Source: Carallia brachiata (lineage: Eukaryota > Streptophyta > Magnoliopsida > Malpighiales > Rhizophoraceae). From it: a stretch of 64,000 bases of DNA. The stretch spans positions 3,847,903 through 3,911,902 of the forward strand of contig JADCRB010000025.1 of assembly GCA_021464245.1 (NCBI GenBank), written 5' to 3'. Made by a program: the position numbers and the translations under genes. Positions 48,594 through 59,350 of the stretch are shown here, piece by piece. The notes beneath the pieces are model-generated. The model did no database searches and had not been told where the DNA came from. It saw only the letters and a list, made by a program, of their open reading frames with translations. How positions within the stretch are numbered: the first letter of the stretch is position 1; each line of letters opens with the position of its first letter.

Positions 48594-49963
48594 ATATAAT
48601 AAACTATATATTTTTCGTACACTTCTCACTGCATTTCTACATATCTCGAAGAAAAGGCCGGCGCTATTGTCACGAATGGCCAGTGGCTTGTTAAGTATTA
48701 ACGTTAAACTGAAATTGCTTTAAAAAAAAAAAAAAAAAAAACAGAACATGGCTAGCAGTACATGCGTGAGCCGTATTAGGTGGCTACATGTAAATGGCCA
48801 AAGAGTATTCAAATGATATTTAATTTGTATAATAAATTTTATATTTTATACAACTACAGTTATAAAATATAAATTATAAAAAATAATAATATTATTTTAT
48901 ATTATTTTTTTAATATTATAATTACACAAAATATGCTATTGGTTGTACAAAATGTCAGTTTGAAAATTGTTTGGCCATAACTTGGTATGACCATGTAAAT
49001 TTTCCATTAATTATTTGACTACAATTTTGAGCGATTAAAATAACAAAACTGGAATAACATCACTTGCTCTAGTAATTCAGAAATCACATTGGAAAGCTTT
49101 TTTTTGTTTGTTCTTTGTCATTTGACTATTACATTTCAAAAATTTCCAGATTTTATAATTTAAAAAAATTGTTTATGTGGCTTGTGAACCTATATTATTA
49201 TAATTTATATTATTTTGGGATGTAATTCATATTATGAAATTATGCGTCCTCTTTGTGAAGGAATTTTCCTAATGTTATTTCTTTCCCTTTTAACATGAGT
49301 CATTATCATATAGCTAAACCATCCACAACCAAATATGGCAGTTTAACTAAATATGCTAGTTTTATCTTGGTAGATTGTAGGTATGAATATTTTAAAATAA
49401 CCACCAACAATTTAATTTAAATATCAGTGTCAAATTGACTTAAACTGATTTACATGAAACGTAATTAAGTCCATTTTAATATGAATGATATGGTTTAGAC
49501 TATTTTTTTTCCCAAGATTCATAAAAATGCGGCTCGTTTATTTTTTTTAAGGAAAAAAGTTCACGTCCCAAAGTTTTCTTTTCCCGATTTTGTGCTCGAC
49601 TAAAGTGTCGAATTGTAATGAATTGCTAATTTTGTGCAATCATATTAATACTTTGTATAATAACAAAATAAAATGATAAATACATTTTTTTTTATTTCAC
49701 ATTTTATCAATATAGTTATAAAAAATTAATTTTTATTGCACTATAGATATTTTCTTAAAATATTCTGGACGTGTTTTAGATCTTTTTTTTTTTTTAATGT
49801 TTCAACAGATTTTGGTTTTGTATTTGATTCAATTAAATTTAAGAATCCCTCCACTTTACTGTTATAAATCTCTCTTATGTGATCCTTTATCATGTGTTGA
49901 CCTCCATTTAAGTTCAAGATCTCATTTCAAATTTTTACGTTTAGGTTGCCAAATCATACTTAG
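47991..49963. other. AT-rich intergenic DNA with TA microsatellites
   Basis: (TA)n arrays lie at about 48326-48360, followed by about 23 T, and at about 48560-48590. No gene is supported; the frame 49797-49997 is incidental. Confidence 0.5.
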
Positions 49964-49979
49964 AAATTACTACACACAC

Positions 49980-50215
49980 TACCACCAATCGTTGTAATAT
50001 AGTGGTAAGTATCGAATATTATCAAATTAAAAGTTTTGGGTTCGAAAGCTACTAGAGCGTTTGGTGAGTTAAACATACTCATCCCCTTTATAACACTAGG
50101 TTATATTGTAACCATCCAAACAGTCCAGAAGTTACCCTGAAAATAGGAGCAATACTCCCTAACGGGATTGTGGTACACCACCCTCATCTTCTCATTTCTA
50201 TAACCAAAAAAAAAA
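49980..50215 (+). mobile_element. SINE, tRNA-derived, complete with 16-bp target-site duplication
   Basis: The body starts with a tRNA-like head (TAATATAGTGGTAAGTATCG as A-box region, GGGTTCGAAAGCTACT as B-box region) and ends in ACC followed by poly-A. The perfect 16-base repeat AAATTACTACACACAC flanks it at 49964-49979 and 50216-50231. The length is about 236 bp. The perfect duplication indicates a relatively young insertion. Confidence 0.92.
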
Positions 50216-51068
50216 AAATTACTACACACACCTATAAATATATATATGTATATATTATACCGGACGCGACTACGAAATTAAACAATCTACTACATGTGAA
50301 AGACATACAAATAATCTATTAATTTTTTTAATTTTTTTTAAATTTAATATATTTTTTATAATTTAATAATTTATATTTTTATATTTTAATTTTATGCTTA
50401 CATAACTTTTCTTATTATGTAGGTGCTCTCCAATAACCTTGTTAATACGTTACCCTTTTTTTTTTTTTTTTAAGGGTAGCCGCAGGGTAGCTTTCTTGGC
50501 AAACCCGTTGAAATTTCCCATCGCTGCGCCAAAATGAATTGGACCGACGCGCATTTATCCCTTTTATTTAAAACTTAAAAGGCAGGTCCAACACGTAAAT
50601 GCATAAAATAAGGACAGGCGAGATTGCAATCGTATGATCATAGTTTTTCTTTTTTTTTTTTTTGGAGAAAGAATCGTATGATCATAGTTGAAAAAAATAA
50701 TAATAATAGCAAAAGCGTGCGCCAAAAAGTAAATAAATATATGAATAAAACCAGTAGTGGGTCTGGGCCAAACACTTTCTTTTCAAAAGTGGGTCTGCAC
50801 CAAAAAATTAGTGCATCACTGTCTCTATTTTTTGCACCATAATGTCAACCAACCGACCCAGCCTTCCTAAGAATGCATGTAAATGTCTCTTTTAAATAAT
50901 TTAGTAATTAAAATTTAAAATATTTATTTTAAAAATTTTAAATTTTAATTTAGAATAGAGATGTGCAGTTTATAAAAATAAAAAAAAATTACTCTACTAT
51001 ATACCTTAAGATCTAACAAATCTCTTAATAAAAAAAATATATGTACATTAATTCGACCTATTCCCTGA

Positions 51069-51075
51069 TATAAAT
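51069..51075 (+). promoter_or_regulatory. Probable TATA box of the PADRE gene
   Basis: TATAAAT, about 340 bp upstream of the PADRE start codon. The intervening region is CT-rich (around 51180-51200) as in many plant leaders. There is no alternative strong TATA match closer to the gene. This is an inference from consensus and position only. Confidence 0.4.
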
Positions 51076-51409
51076 GCACGCCAATCTTCAACCCGCAAGT
51101 TCCATGTCCATCTCCCATCACCCCTCCTCTTCCAACTTCCATTAGATTCTCCCCCACCAGACTCAAATTCTCAAATTTCCTCTCTTTCTCTCTTTCTGTC
51201 TAACATTTGACTAACAAACTAACCGTTTTAGGGACCTTGGTATCTCTCAAAGGTTCACACCCAAGAGTCCTTTAATTAGTCTCAATTTGATTTTTTTTTT
51301 TTTTTGGGTTCGTAAAAGTTGAAGACGACAAAGCTTCCAACTTTAATAAAGCTCTCTGGAATTTTTGAGAATTGAATCTTTGGTAGATATTTCTTGGTTC
51401 AGAGCTTTG

Positions 51410-52021
51410 ATGGGAAACTACGCCTCCTCATGCAAGCTGCCAGACCAAGTAGTACTGCCCACAACCTTGCCCAAATCCACCAAAGTTGTCCTCCCAACAG
51501 GCGAAATCCGCAAACTCCAACACCCCATCAAAGCAGCGGAGCTGATGATGGATTCGCCCAACTTCTTCGTCGTCAACGCCAACACCCTCAAAATCGGCCG
51601 GAGGTTCTGTCCCCTCAACGCCGACGAAGATCTCGAAAGGGCAAACAACGTGTACGTACTCTTTCCAATGCACAGAAAGAACTCCGTGGTCACTGCAAAT
51701 GACTTGGGCCCTCTGTTGGTCTCCGCCAACTCTTTTGTTGTCAAACGGGGGTCTACGGGGAACTTGATGAGGGTGCTTCCTGATTCTGCCGGCGAGGCTG
51801 TTTCTCCGGATGCGGCTGACATGGCGGCGCTGCGGAGGCTTGATTTGGAAAGTATTGAGGAGATTTCGACGCCTGAGTTCAGACACAGAATGTCCATGTC
51901 AAGGTCAAAGAGGCCGTTGCTAGAGACCATACAGGAAGAGCCAAGTCCTTGTAAAGGCAACAATGCCTTGACTTCGGAGCTCTTGCTTATCAACAAGGTG
52001 CAAATACATGGTAGATGTTGA
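51410..52021 (+). CDS. PADRE (DUF4228) domain protein, N-myristoylation motif
   Basis: A single open frame of 203 residues, with no intron needed. The family is plant-specific and is associated with responses to pathogens and abiotic stress; the molecular function is unknown. The start MGNYASSCKL is a classical N-myristoylation signal (Gly2) with a nearby Cys8 that could be palmitoylated, which suggests membrane anchoring. I choose the ATG at 51410 over the upstream in-frame ATG at 51365 because of this signal. Conserved features are VVLPTGEIRKL near the N terminus, SPNFFVVNANTLKIGRRF, and the DEDLERANNVYVLFPM motif. The C-terminal part is Ser/Pro-rich and probably disordered (RPLLETIQEEPSP), as is usual. 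The last few residues follow an AAG-GTGCAA that could be a cryptic donor, so the exact C terminus is slightly uncertain. Confidence 0.92.
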   Translation: MGNYASSCKLPDQVVLPTTLPKSTKVVLPTGEIRKLQHPIKAAELMMDSPNFFVVNANTLKIGRRFCPLNADEDLERANNVYVLFPMHRKNSVVTANDLGPLLVSANSFVVKRGSTGNLMRVLPDSAGEAVSPDAADMAALRRLDLESIEEISTPEFRHRMSMSRSKRPLLETIQEEPSPCKGNNALTSELLLINKVQIHGRC

Positions 52022-53090
52022 GACCCAATATCATTTATTGTGATTAGTCCTGTAAAACCAGTTTAGATTTTGAATATGAGGACCAATACATGTACGATTA
52101 TTGGTGTGTTGATTGGTACTTTAAATACAATAAAATTAATAATTTTTATAATAAGATTGATAATTTTTATTAAAAATTAAAAAATATTCTTTTATTATAA
52201 ATATTATTAATTTTATTTTATTCAGTACAAAAATATTGTTTCTTCATATATTTGAAGTTTTATTTTCTTACTAAATTAAAATAGGGTACTTAGTTATCTT
52301 TCTTTTCTAATTTAATAACCTTTGTGAGCCAAGCCAAGCAGATTTATTGCACCGCTGTCCCATTTGATAAAACTGAAGCTCTCAAGGATCAAGTCTAATT
52401 TCAGTTCGTTTCTGAACATAATTGAGTCTGAATATAGATTATTTTGTGCAATTAAGCTCAATCTAATTAACCTGAAGCTTCATTGAATTTCTTTTCTACC
52501 ATGCTATGCGCTCACGAAAGCAAAATTTTGGAGAAAAAAGAAAACTACGAGATTGTCATACATCCAAATTGGTGTCAAGATAGACAGACTATTGGCACAA
52601 AAATTACCAAGAGTTAGTTCAGTTGGCAAAAAGAGATGTTTCTCTTTTTTTGGTCAACTTGGATTGGATGGGATCATTACTGGGAATACTGCACCAGAGC
52701 CCATCGTACAGACATATATATATATATATAATAAAATTGATTTTTTTTTATTTAAAGACAAACCTTATACTTGAAATTAAAAGTTCAGGTATTTTATTAT
52801 TAGGTTGCATAGTTAGTGGCAAAAAAAATAAAAGTTGTGCTAAGGTTGTTTGCATAAATCTTGATGATAAAAAGGTGCATTTAATTTGGTACTCGGTTAA
52901 ATGGTAAAGTCTTTTAATATAATTCAATTAGACGTGCAAACCAATTTCTCGTAGTCTTAGGCGTAATGAGAACAAGGTTTCTGATGAGAATAAGGGTCTA
53001 ATGCGGCCGGCAGTGGATTACTTTCATCGTAGCCAATGGACGATTGTCAAAATAGCAATGATCAAGTTTCTAGCCGACCCCTAATGCAAA
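52022..53090. other. 3' flank of the PADRE gene and AT-rich spacer
   Basis: No gene is recognised. A (TA)n microsatellite lies at about 52712-52730 inside incidental open frames (52553-52907). Confidence 0.5.
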
Positions 53091-53104
53091 AAAACAGTAA
53101 AAAG

Positions 53105-53410
53105 ATTATTGGCACAATATACTAACTTTCTTCTAACAGATGTTTAGGTAGCTGTAATAATCATATATGATATATACCTAACAAACAAAACCATAAAAGG
53201 AATCGCCTTCAATTCAAAGAAAATTGTATTTTGATGTTTTCTATGTCACCGTTACACATACTGGCATAATATAATAACTTTCTAACAGATTTTCAGGTAG
53301 ATGTAATCGTACCATATGCAACAAATAAAACCATAAAAGGAATCGCCTTTAATTTAAGATTGTTTTCTATTTCACTGGCACACGTTTATGGCATAAAAGG
53401 AATTGCATTT
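53105..53410. repeat. Imperfect tandem duplication, ~150-bp unit
   Basis: Units at about 53110-53262 and 53264-53390 share AACTTTC(TT)CTAACAGAT, a GGTAG.TGTAAT motif, and the block AACCATAAAAGGAATCGCCTT-like (kept almost unchanged), then GTTTTCTAT.TCAC. A third partial unit starts at about 53391 (GGCATAAAAGGAATTGCATT). Confidence 0.75.
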
Positions 53411-55031
53411 TTGGCTGTAAACAATAGTCAGACTGCGATCGTGATCTTTCTTTTTTTGAGTCATGAGATCATGATCACTATTTAGTAATCTTGCACGATT
53501 CCACAATTCTATCTTATGCATGCATTTGATCGAGTCTGTAGACTGGACTTAATTTTTAGATGGCCAGTGCTCAAATAATTCGAAAATAATAATTTTTTTA
53601 AAAGTCTATTAATTTTTATTATATGGATCACTAATTTATCTCTAATTAGATACAAAAAAAAAAAAAAAAAAAGGAATGAGAATCTTAGCCCAAAAAGAGA
53701 AAAGTTTGCTAGCCATAAGATAAGAGAACCAAATAATAGGAATCAATCATATTCTATTTAGCCTTACAAATAAATAAAAATGAATACAATACAATTATTT
53801 TAACTATTTTTGTCTGTCTACCATGTTGCTTACTGGATAACCGTAATTAGGGTTATTTAACTAAAAGCTACCCAATCTGCACCGAATCTATTTATATCTG
53901 TCAAAATTGCAAAGAAAAAAAATCATTTGTAATTTTTAATTTTTCAAAACCATTATAGACAAATTAATGGTAGTTTCACAGTTTTAAAAATTGCAGTTAA
54001 TCAATTCAATTTGTCGTTATTTAATATTTAAATATATATATATTATATATACCAGAAACTACGTCGTTTCCTCCAAAAAAAAAAAAAAAAAACAAAAGCT
54101 TTACAGCATAAAGCACATCGACTGCTAGCTCCAAAAGCCCAACCCTGCCTTTATCTACTGTTCGTTCTTCTTCTTCTCTTTTTAAACCTAGCCTCGGCCG
54201 CCCTCAATTCACCACCATCCTCCACTACCAGCTCTCTCTTAGTCTGCTCTTCTCTCTCACTATAAGATTCTACTCTTCTTTTAGTTGTAATTTTTTATTT
54301 TATTTTGCTTGAAATTCGTTCTCTTTTGTGTGTGTGTTTTTGGTTGATGTTTGTTAATGGGTTTTGGACTTTTGGTTATTCTGATTGTTTTGGCCTTTGG
54401 TTGTAGTGGCTTGTGTGTTAATTTTGGCAGGTAATGATGCTTTTGAGATTCCATTTTTAAGATTTGACGGATGGAGATTTTTTATTTTAGGCAAGGGAAA
54501 ACAAAAACAAATAAGAACAAATAGACAAGAGAGATCCAAGATTTAGTTTTTTGTCTTCCCTTTTTTTTGTTTACAAGTCTTCCACAAGCTTGGAAGCGAG
54601 CTTCTTTGTCCATCATACAATGATAAGCCTTTTAATTAAAAAAGCTTGGTTTGGATTTACCGTTTAACAAGAAAGAAGGTGTATAATTAAGAAAACCGCT
54701 CAAACTAATTTGTTATTTAACTGATTGATTCGGACGATTCGGACCATCGGCGGATTGATTTTGATTTAAAATTTTCAAACTGTGATTATGACAAATTGAT
54801 TATAATTTTTTCTTTAAATCGGATTCGCGAATATTCTTAATAACTACATAGTTGTGCTCAAAGGAATTTACATGTAAAGGGGCCATGATGTACTAATGGG
54901 CTGTAATGGGCTTGACGACTCAGTTTGTAATAACAATTTATATGTGATGGGTCATTATGTCTAATACGTAATGGGCAAATGCCCAATGTGTACTGGAAAT
55001 ATTTTAGACACAAAAAAGTATATATAAAAAA

Positions 55032-55072
<41 letters not shown>

Positions 55073-55226
55073 CGCATATTTTGTTTATTTATTGATGTAC
55101 CTTTTTTTTTTAATGTCATTGTTTAATCAAACATAAACTGTGAGAAAACCAAACAGATGGTGGAGAGAGATAAGTGAGTCCAATATCTAAACTCCATAGG
55201 ACAATTAACACTTAGGATTTTTAATT
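53411..55226. other. AT-rich spacer with one transcript-leader-like patch
   Basis: At 54120-54270 the sequence becomes C/T-rich with GCCTCGGCCGCC and a run of CTTCTTCTTCTC-like motifs, resembling a plant 5' UTR. It is followed by T-rich, intron-like DNA. No coding exon in frame was found after it within this interval, so it may be a promoter/leader copy or a truncated gene. (TA)n occurs at about 55036-55068. The rest is featureless. Confidence 0.35.
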
Positions 55227-55844
55227 TTAGAAATGACAACAATTCATGCTTTACGTTCTAAAATGTAATAAAAAAACATATTGATATTTTATTACGTTAA
55301 CAATTAACCTTTTTTTGTTAAATATCAAATAATGAGTGATTGAAATAATTACAAAAATATTAGTATGAACAGTCTAAAGAGATTAAAATACCCTTAACTT
55401 ATTATGAGCCAAAAAAAAAAAGCTTTTTGAATTCAAATTTTGGAGTTAGATTTTTGTTTCACTGATCTTTTTATGACAGCATTGCAATTAGAATATCAGC
55501 CATAAATAACATAGAGTAAATCGTCATAGGAGCCAAACTAGAATATCCCATATATGAATTACTAAGATAAATAGGTATAAACTCGATGAAATCAATTCAA
55601 ATCTAAAATGAGATTGTCAAACCATTGACAAACAAATGGGATGTGGATGATAATTTAGAAACGAGTCTAATCATATAGCTGTGGCAAAAATGAAACACAA
55701 AATCAACACATTACAATCGACGGCTATTTTTTTACAATAAAAACATAGATAAAAAAATATTTTCATTTTTTGTTGCAAAAAAAATATTCTAGTTGCAAAA
55801 AAAAAAAAATCAATTGTAATATGTCAGTTCGACGTCTCATTTTT
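55227..55844. repeat. Repeat block U1, copy A
   Basis: About 618 bp beginning TTAGAAATGACAACAATTCA. It is repeated at 57617-58404 with only scattered differences over most of its length. The direct neighbour on its right is the 156-bp block X (55845-56000). Sequence at the very end of the window (about 63860-64000) is a more diverged relative of 55110-55265, so this is part of a dispersed family. Confidence 0.88.
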
Positions 55845-56000
55845 CGTCATAATTGGTTTTAATTTGAGATGATCAGTTTCATAATTTTGTACGATTTGAT
55901 ATAAGTACATTGAATATATGAAGAAAAATAATAATAACCACAGTTATACGAAGTTATGAAACACGAAAAATGAAAATGATGAAATTCCGACAGCAAATTA
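55845..56000 (+). repeat. 156-bp block X (inverted copy at 58593-58748)
   Basis: It starts CGTCATAATTGGTTTTAATT and ends CCGACAGCAAATTA. The reverse complement is found at 58593-58748 with the same length and only a few substitutions. Block X and its inverse bracket a 2.9-kb region like long terminal inverted repeats, although no matching target duplication is seen outside them. Confidence 0.9.
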
Positions 56001-56033
56001 AGGTATTTCTTTTCTTTATTTCTTTTCTTTATC

Positions 56034-57422
56034 ATGGATCTTGATTTACCTCTTCCTCCATTTGCATGGCTTGCAGAAGTAGATCATTGCATGCAAAAGC
56101 ATTCTGAATATCCCACAAATATTGATTTATCAAAATTTTCCATGGAATATTGCACACGAGCTAACCAATTCTCTGTGTTAGGAAAAATCCCTTATGCATC
56201 CAAACCACAAACTAGTTCCAGAAATTATAAAGATATCCTTCAACTAAAACCTCCAACTGCTCCGTCTACTTCTTCTACTCTCCTATATAGACCTCCTTCA
56301 CCAGATCCCGAATATATCATTAAGGATGTTGAACATATTTGTGTTCTTGAATCAGAATATCAGAATATTCCCCTTTCAGACATTCTTGCCAAAATGTTTC
56401 CCAAAAATACTGGCTTTCTTCCTCAAGCTCTCAAAAAGAATAGAAAGTTTTATGAATATATCTTGGTAGACACTGTTTCAGCAGATATTGAGCATACTCT
56501 TGACAAAAACCAAGAAATTCAATATTCCAAAATGAATATTAAAAAAGTAATTACCGTGCCTGAATGGATCAAAATGATTGAAGATCAAACCCAGCAATTC
56601 ACCCAAATTCTACATGATCCTCTTCTCAGCAGATCACAGCATATCCCTGAATTCCTTTTGAATCAAAAGAATATTCCTCCCATGTATAGATATATGAAAT
56701 TCACAAGTCCATATGATCCCATGTGTTATAATTATTATGACTATATCACAGCTTGGAATACTACCTTAATGGTAGGTAGTTACCGACACTCTTGGTTCCT
56801 TCGAATACTCAGTGACTGTCCCAGAATATTTCCTGCCTGGTTTCATGCATGGTGGTTAAGATTTGGATTGTAAGAACAAGTCTTTCCCTCCAAAACTCTT
56901 GATGGATATAAACTCTTTTTTGATGCAATTCATGAACTCCCAATCGCCTATATCTGGTATTTTACAATGACATTTGATATCTCATGGATTATGAAATGGA
57001 ATTTTGCTATTCAAAAAATGCACCCTTCCCCATATCCTCCCTCTTTGGTTCGGAATGTCCAAGTCAAATGCTGGAAAAAGTTGCCTGATGACAAAGCATG
57101 TCCCAATATAGTTTCGCAATGGTTAATCAAACAACAAGTTCGCAGCCATCGTGATGATATTCCTCTGAAAATACCATTTTCAAAGAAAAAATTTCAAGGC
57201 AACCTCTCCACTGTCAATTCTAAAGAAGAATATAAGAAAAGACTCATGGAAGCCCTGTTAGAATTATCTCAAGAAGACGAAGACCCAATAATTCAATCAC
57301 CAATAATTTCTCCTGGAACATATCCTTCTCAGCACAGTAATGAAGATCCTGATTATGATCTTGGAAGTGCCTATGCACATATGATGGAAGAACTATATCC
57401 GACAAGACCTCCTCAAAGATAA
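56034..57422 (+). pseudogene. Decayed ORF, possibly from an endogenous pararetrovirus (Caulimoviridae-like)
   Basis: One long frame of about 463 codons is interrupted by a single in-frame TAA at 56871-56873. This gives two open parts, 56034-56873 and 56967-57422 (same frame). The product is rich in Trp, Tyr, Pro and Ser, with an aromatic cluster around the premature stop and an acidic C terminus. I find no reverse transcriptase, protease, RNase H or CCHC zinc finger. It is followed closely by a promoter-like region (TGACGTCA, then TATAAATA) of the kind that lies after the last gene of plant pararetroviruses, which is why I suggest an accessory or second-component ORF of an endogenous caulimovirid. 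Alternative: a gene of an unclassified plant transposon. The stop argues that this copy is non-functional. Confidence 0.4.
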
Positions 57423-57502
57423 AGAAATAATGAATATCCGAATGACAGCCACCATCACATTATCAATAATGCATGCCAGCTCAATAATATCAACGTATGC
57501 AG

Positions 57503-57599
57503 TGACGTCAACGACAATAATGTAATTAACTGTATAGACAGATGTCAACAGCTGTCCTAACAGCTATTATCATGAATAGTATTTTTTGTAATATAAATA
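57503..57599 (+). promoter_or_regulatory. Pararetrovirus-like promoter: TGACGTCA and TATAAATA
   Basis: A perfect TGACGTCA (57503-57510), the core bound by TGA-type bZIP factors, lies 82 bp before TATAAATA (57592-57599). The 35S-type promoters of caulimovirids have a TGACG element at a comparable distance from the TATA box. The host-like repeat U1 copy B begins only about 18 bp after the TATA box, so any transcript would run into it. Whether it is active is unknown. Confidence 0.45.
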
Positions 57600-57616
57600 G
57601 CATGCTTAATCTCCGG

Positions 57617-58404
57617 TTAGAAATGACAACAATTCATGCTTTACGTTCTAAAATGTAATAAAAAAAACATATTGATATTTTATTACGTTAACAATTAACC
57701 TTTTTTTGTTAAATATCAAATAATGAGTGATTGAAATAATTACAAAAATATTAGTATGAACAGTCTAAAGAGATTAAAATACCCTTAACTTATTATGAGC
57801 CAAAAAAAAAAGCTTTTTGAATTCAAATTTTGGAGTTAGATTTTTGTTTCACTGATCTTTTTATGACAGCATTGCAATTAGAATATCAGCCAAAAATGCC
57901 ACTTTTTGCAATTTGTTAATATCTGTAGCAATTAGTTTTGGAACATTATAAAATTTCCTGAAAAAATGGTATATTTGCCTTTTAATTATTTTTGTTATGT
58001 TTGACTGACGATTATTAGTTGAAGTATGCTTTTTTTTTGTTGCATTTAAATAACATAGAGTAAATCGTCATAGGAGCCAAACTAGAATATCCTAAATGTA
58101 TATATCCCATATATGAATTACTAAGATAAATAGGTATAAACTCGATGAAATCAATTCAAATCTAAAATGAGATTGTCAAACCATTGACAAACAAATGGGA
58201 CGTGGATGATAATTTAGAAAAGAGTCTAATCATATAGCTGTGGCAAAAATGAAACACAAAATCAACACATTACAATCGACGACTATTTTTTTACAACAAA
58301 AACACAGAAAAAAAAATATTTTCATTTTTTGTTGCAAAAAAATATTCTAGTTGCAAAAAAAAAAAAATCGATTGTAATATGTCGGTTCGACGTCACATTT
58401 TTTT
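57617..58404. repeat. Repeat block U1, copy B, with a ~155-bp insertion
   Basis: Direct repeat of 55227-55844. It matches copy A closely but carries an extra segment at about 57892-58047 and a 12-base insertion near 58101-58112 (TAAATGTATATA-type). After about 58404 it departs from copy A: instead of block X there is an unrelated 188-bp stretch and then X in inverse orientation. Confidence 0.88.
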
Positions 58405-58592
58405 TATGGCTATGGATCTTTTTTGTTTAGAAAACCCTTATTGTTTGATAAAAAAAGGTTTAATTTGATGAATAGATCTACAACCAAACCAAACCGAACT
58501 ACCATTAATATTGTTAGATTTGATGTTTCATGTACAAAATGACAGATATTTCGACAATGTTATGCTCTTGTGATTTTGCTATAAATTTATTG

Positions 58593-58748
58593 TAATTTAC
58601 TGTCGGAATTTCATCATTTTCATTTTTCGTGTTTCATAACTTAGTATAACTGTGGTTATTATTATTTTTCTTCATATATTCAAAGTACTTATATCAAATC
58701 GTACAAAATTATGAAACTGATCATCTCAAATTAAAACCAATTATGACG
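58593..58748 (-). repeat. Block X, inverted copy
   Basis: Reverse complement of 55845-56000, equal length of 156 bp. It begins TAATTTACTGTCGG and ends CCAATTATGACG. Confidence 0.9.
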
Positions 58749-58904
58749 ATTTAACTGACTTATGATTTTTTAGCTAGTTATAATTTTCAAATTATTTAAA
58801 CAGTCAATCACGATTCAATCGACCCAATGCTACACCCACTATATCTTACATGTATATGAATCTTAAGTAATGCTCTACACCTAAATCCAGCACAGAATAA
58901 ACTA

Positions 58905-59045
58905 ATTCTTTTTTTTTTTTCGGTCTCCTTAGCCGAGATGGCTAGGAAGAGCCCACTAAAAACTTTTGTGTGAGGAGTGGTAAGGTAAGGTGGGGATTCG
59001 AGCCCTTACCTGGAAAAAACTAGTGCCCATCATCCAAACTAGTTC
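58905..59045 (+). mobile_element. SINE-like tRNA-derived fragment
   Basis: The sequence CTTAGCCGAGATGGCTAGGA resembles a tRNA A-box region, and GGGATTCGAGCCCTTACC about 60 bases later is a good B box. A T run precedes it. No flanking duplication was identified. It is not a functional tRNA: no cloverleaf with a matching acceptor stem can be drawn. Confidence 0.5.
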
Positions 59046-59350
59046 TTATAATTAGCTCCGATCTATTGGTTTTGCATAGTTGTACGATTTTGCACATGTA
59101 GAAATGTACACCCCTTTCTAATTCATTTCTTCTAATACATTTCAATTAATTAAAAGTTACTCGTTGCTTCTATAGGGAAGAAATTGCAATAAAATAGGAA
59201 AAAGATATTAAAAAACAAGGAAAGCAAAATTCAATATGTATATTAAATTAGAATTACTGAAAACTTAGTATTTTATTTTAGAATCATGTGCTTGTGACCA
59301 TGGACCCTCAAGAGGAGCAGCAGAACAATGTGGCGTTTTACTAGAATTCA

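Noticed and set aside
51418..51996. Minus-strand frames of 192 and 152 codons opposite the PADRE gene
   Set aside because: Shadows of the PADRE coding sequence; only the plus frame has the conserved motifs and N-myristoylation start.
54340..54470. Possible C/D-box snoRNA (TGATGTT ... CTGA)
   Set aside because: Box spacing is too short in the first candidate, the second lacks a proper D box, and no terminal stem is visible.
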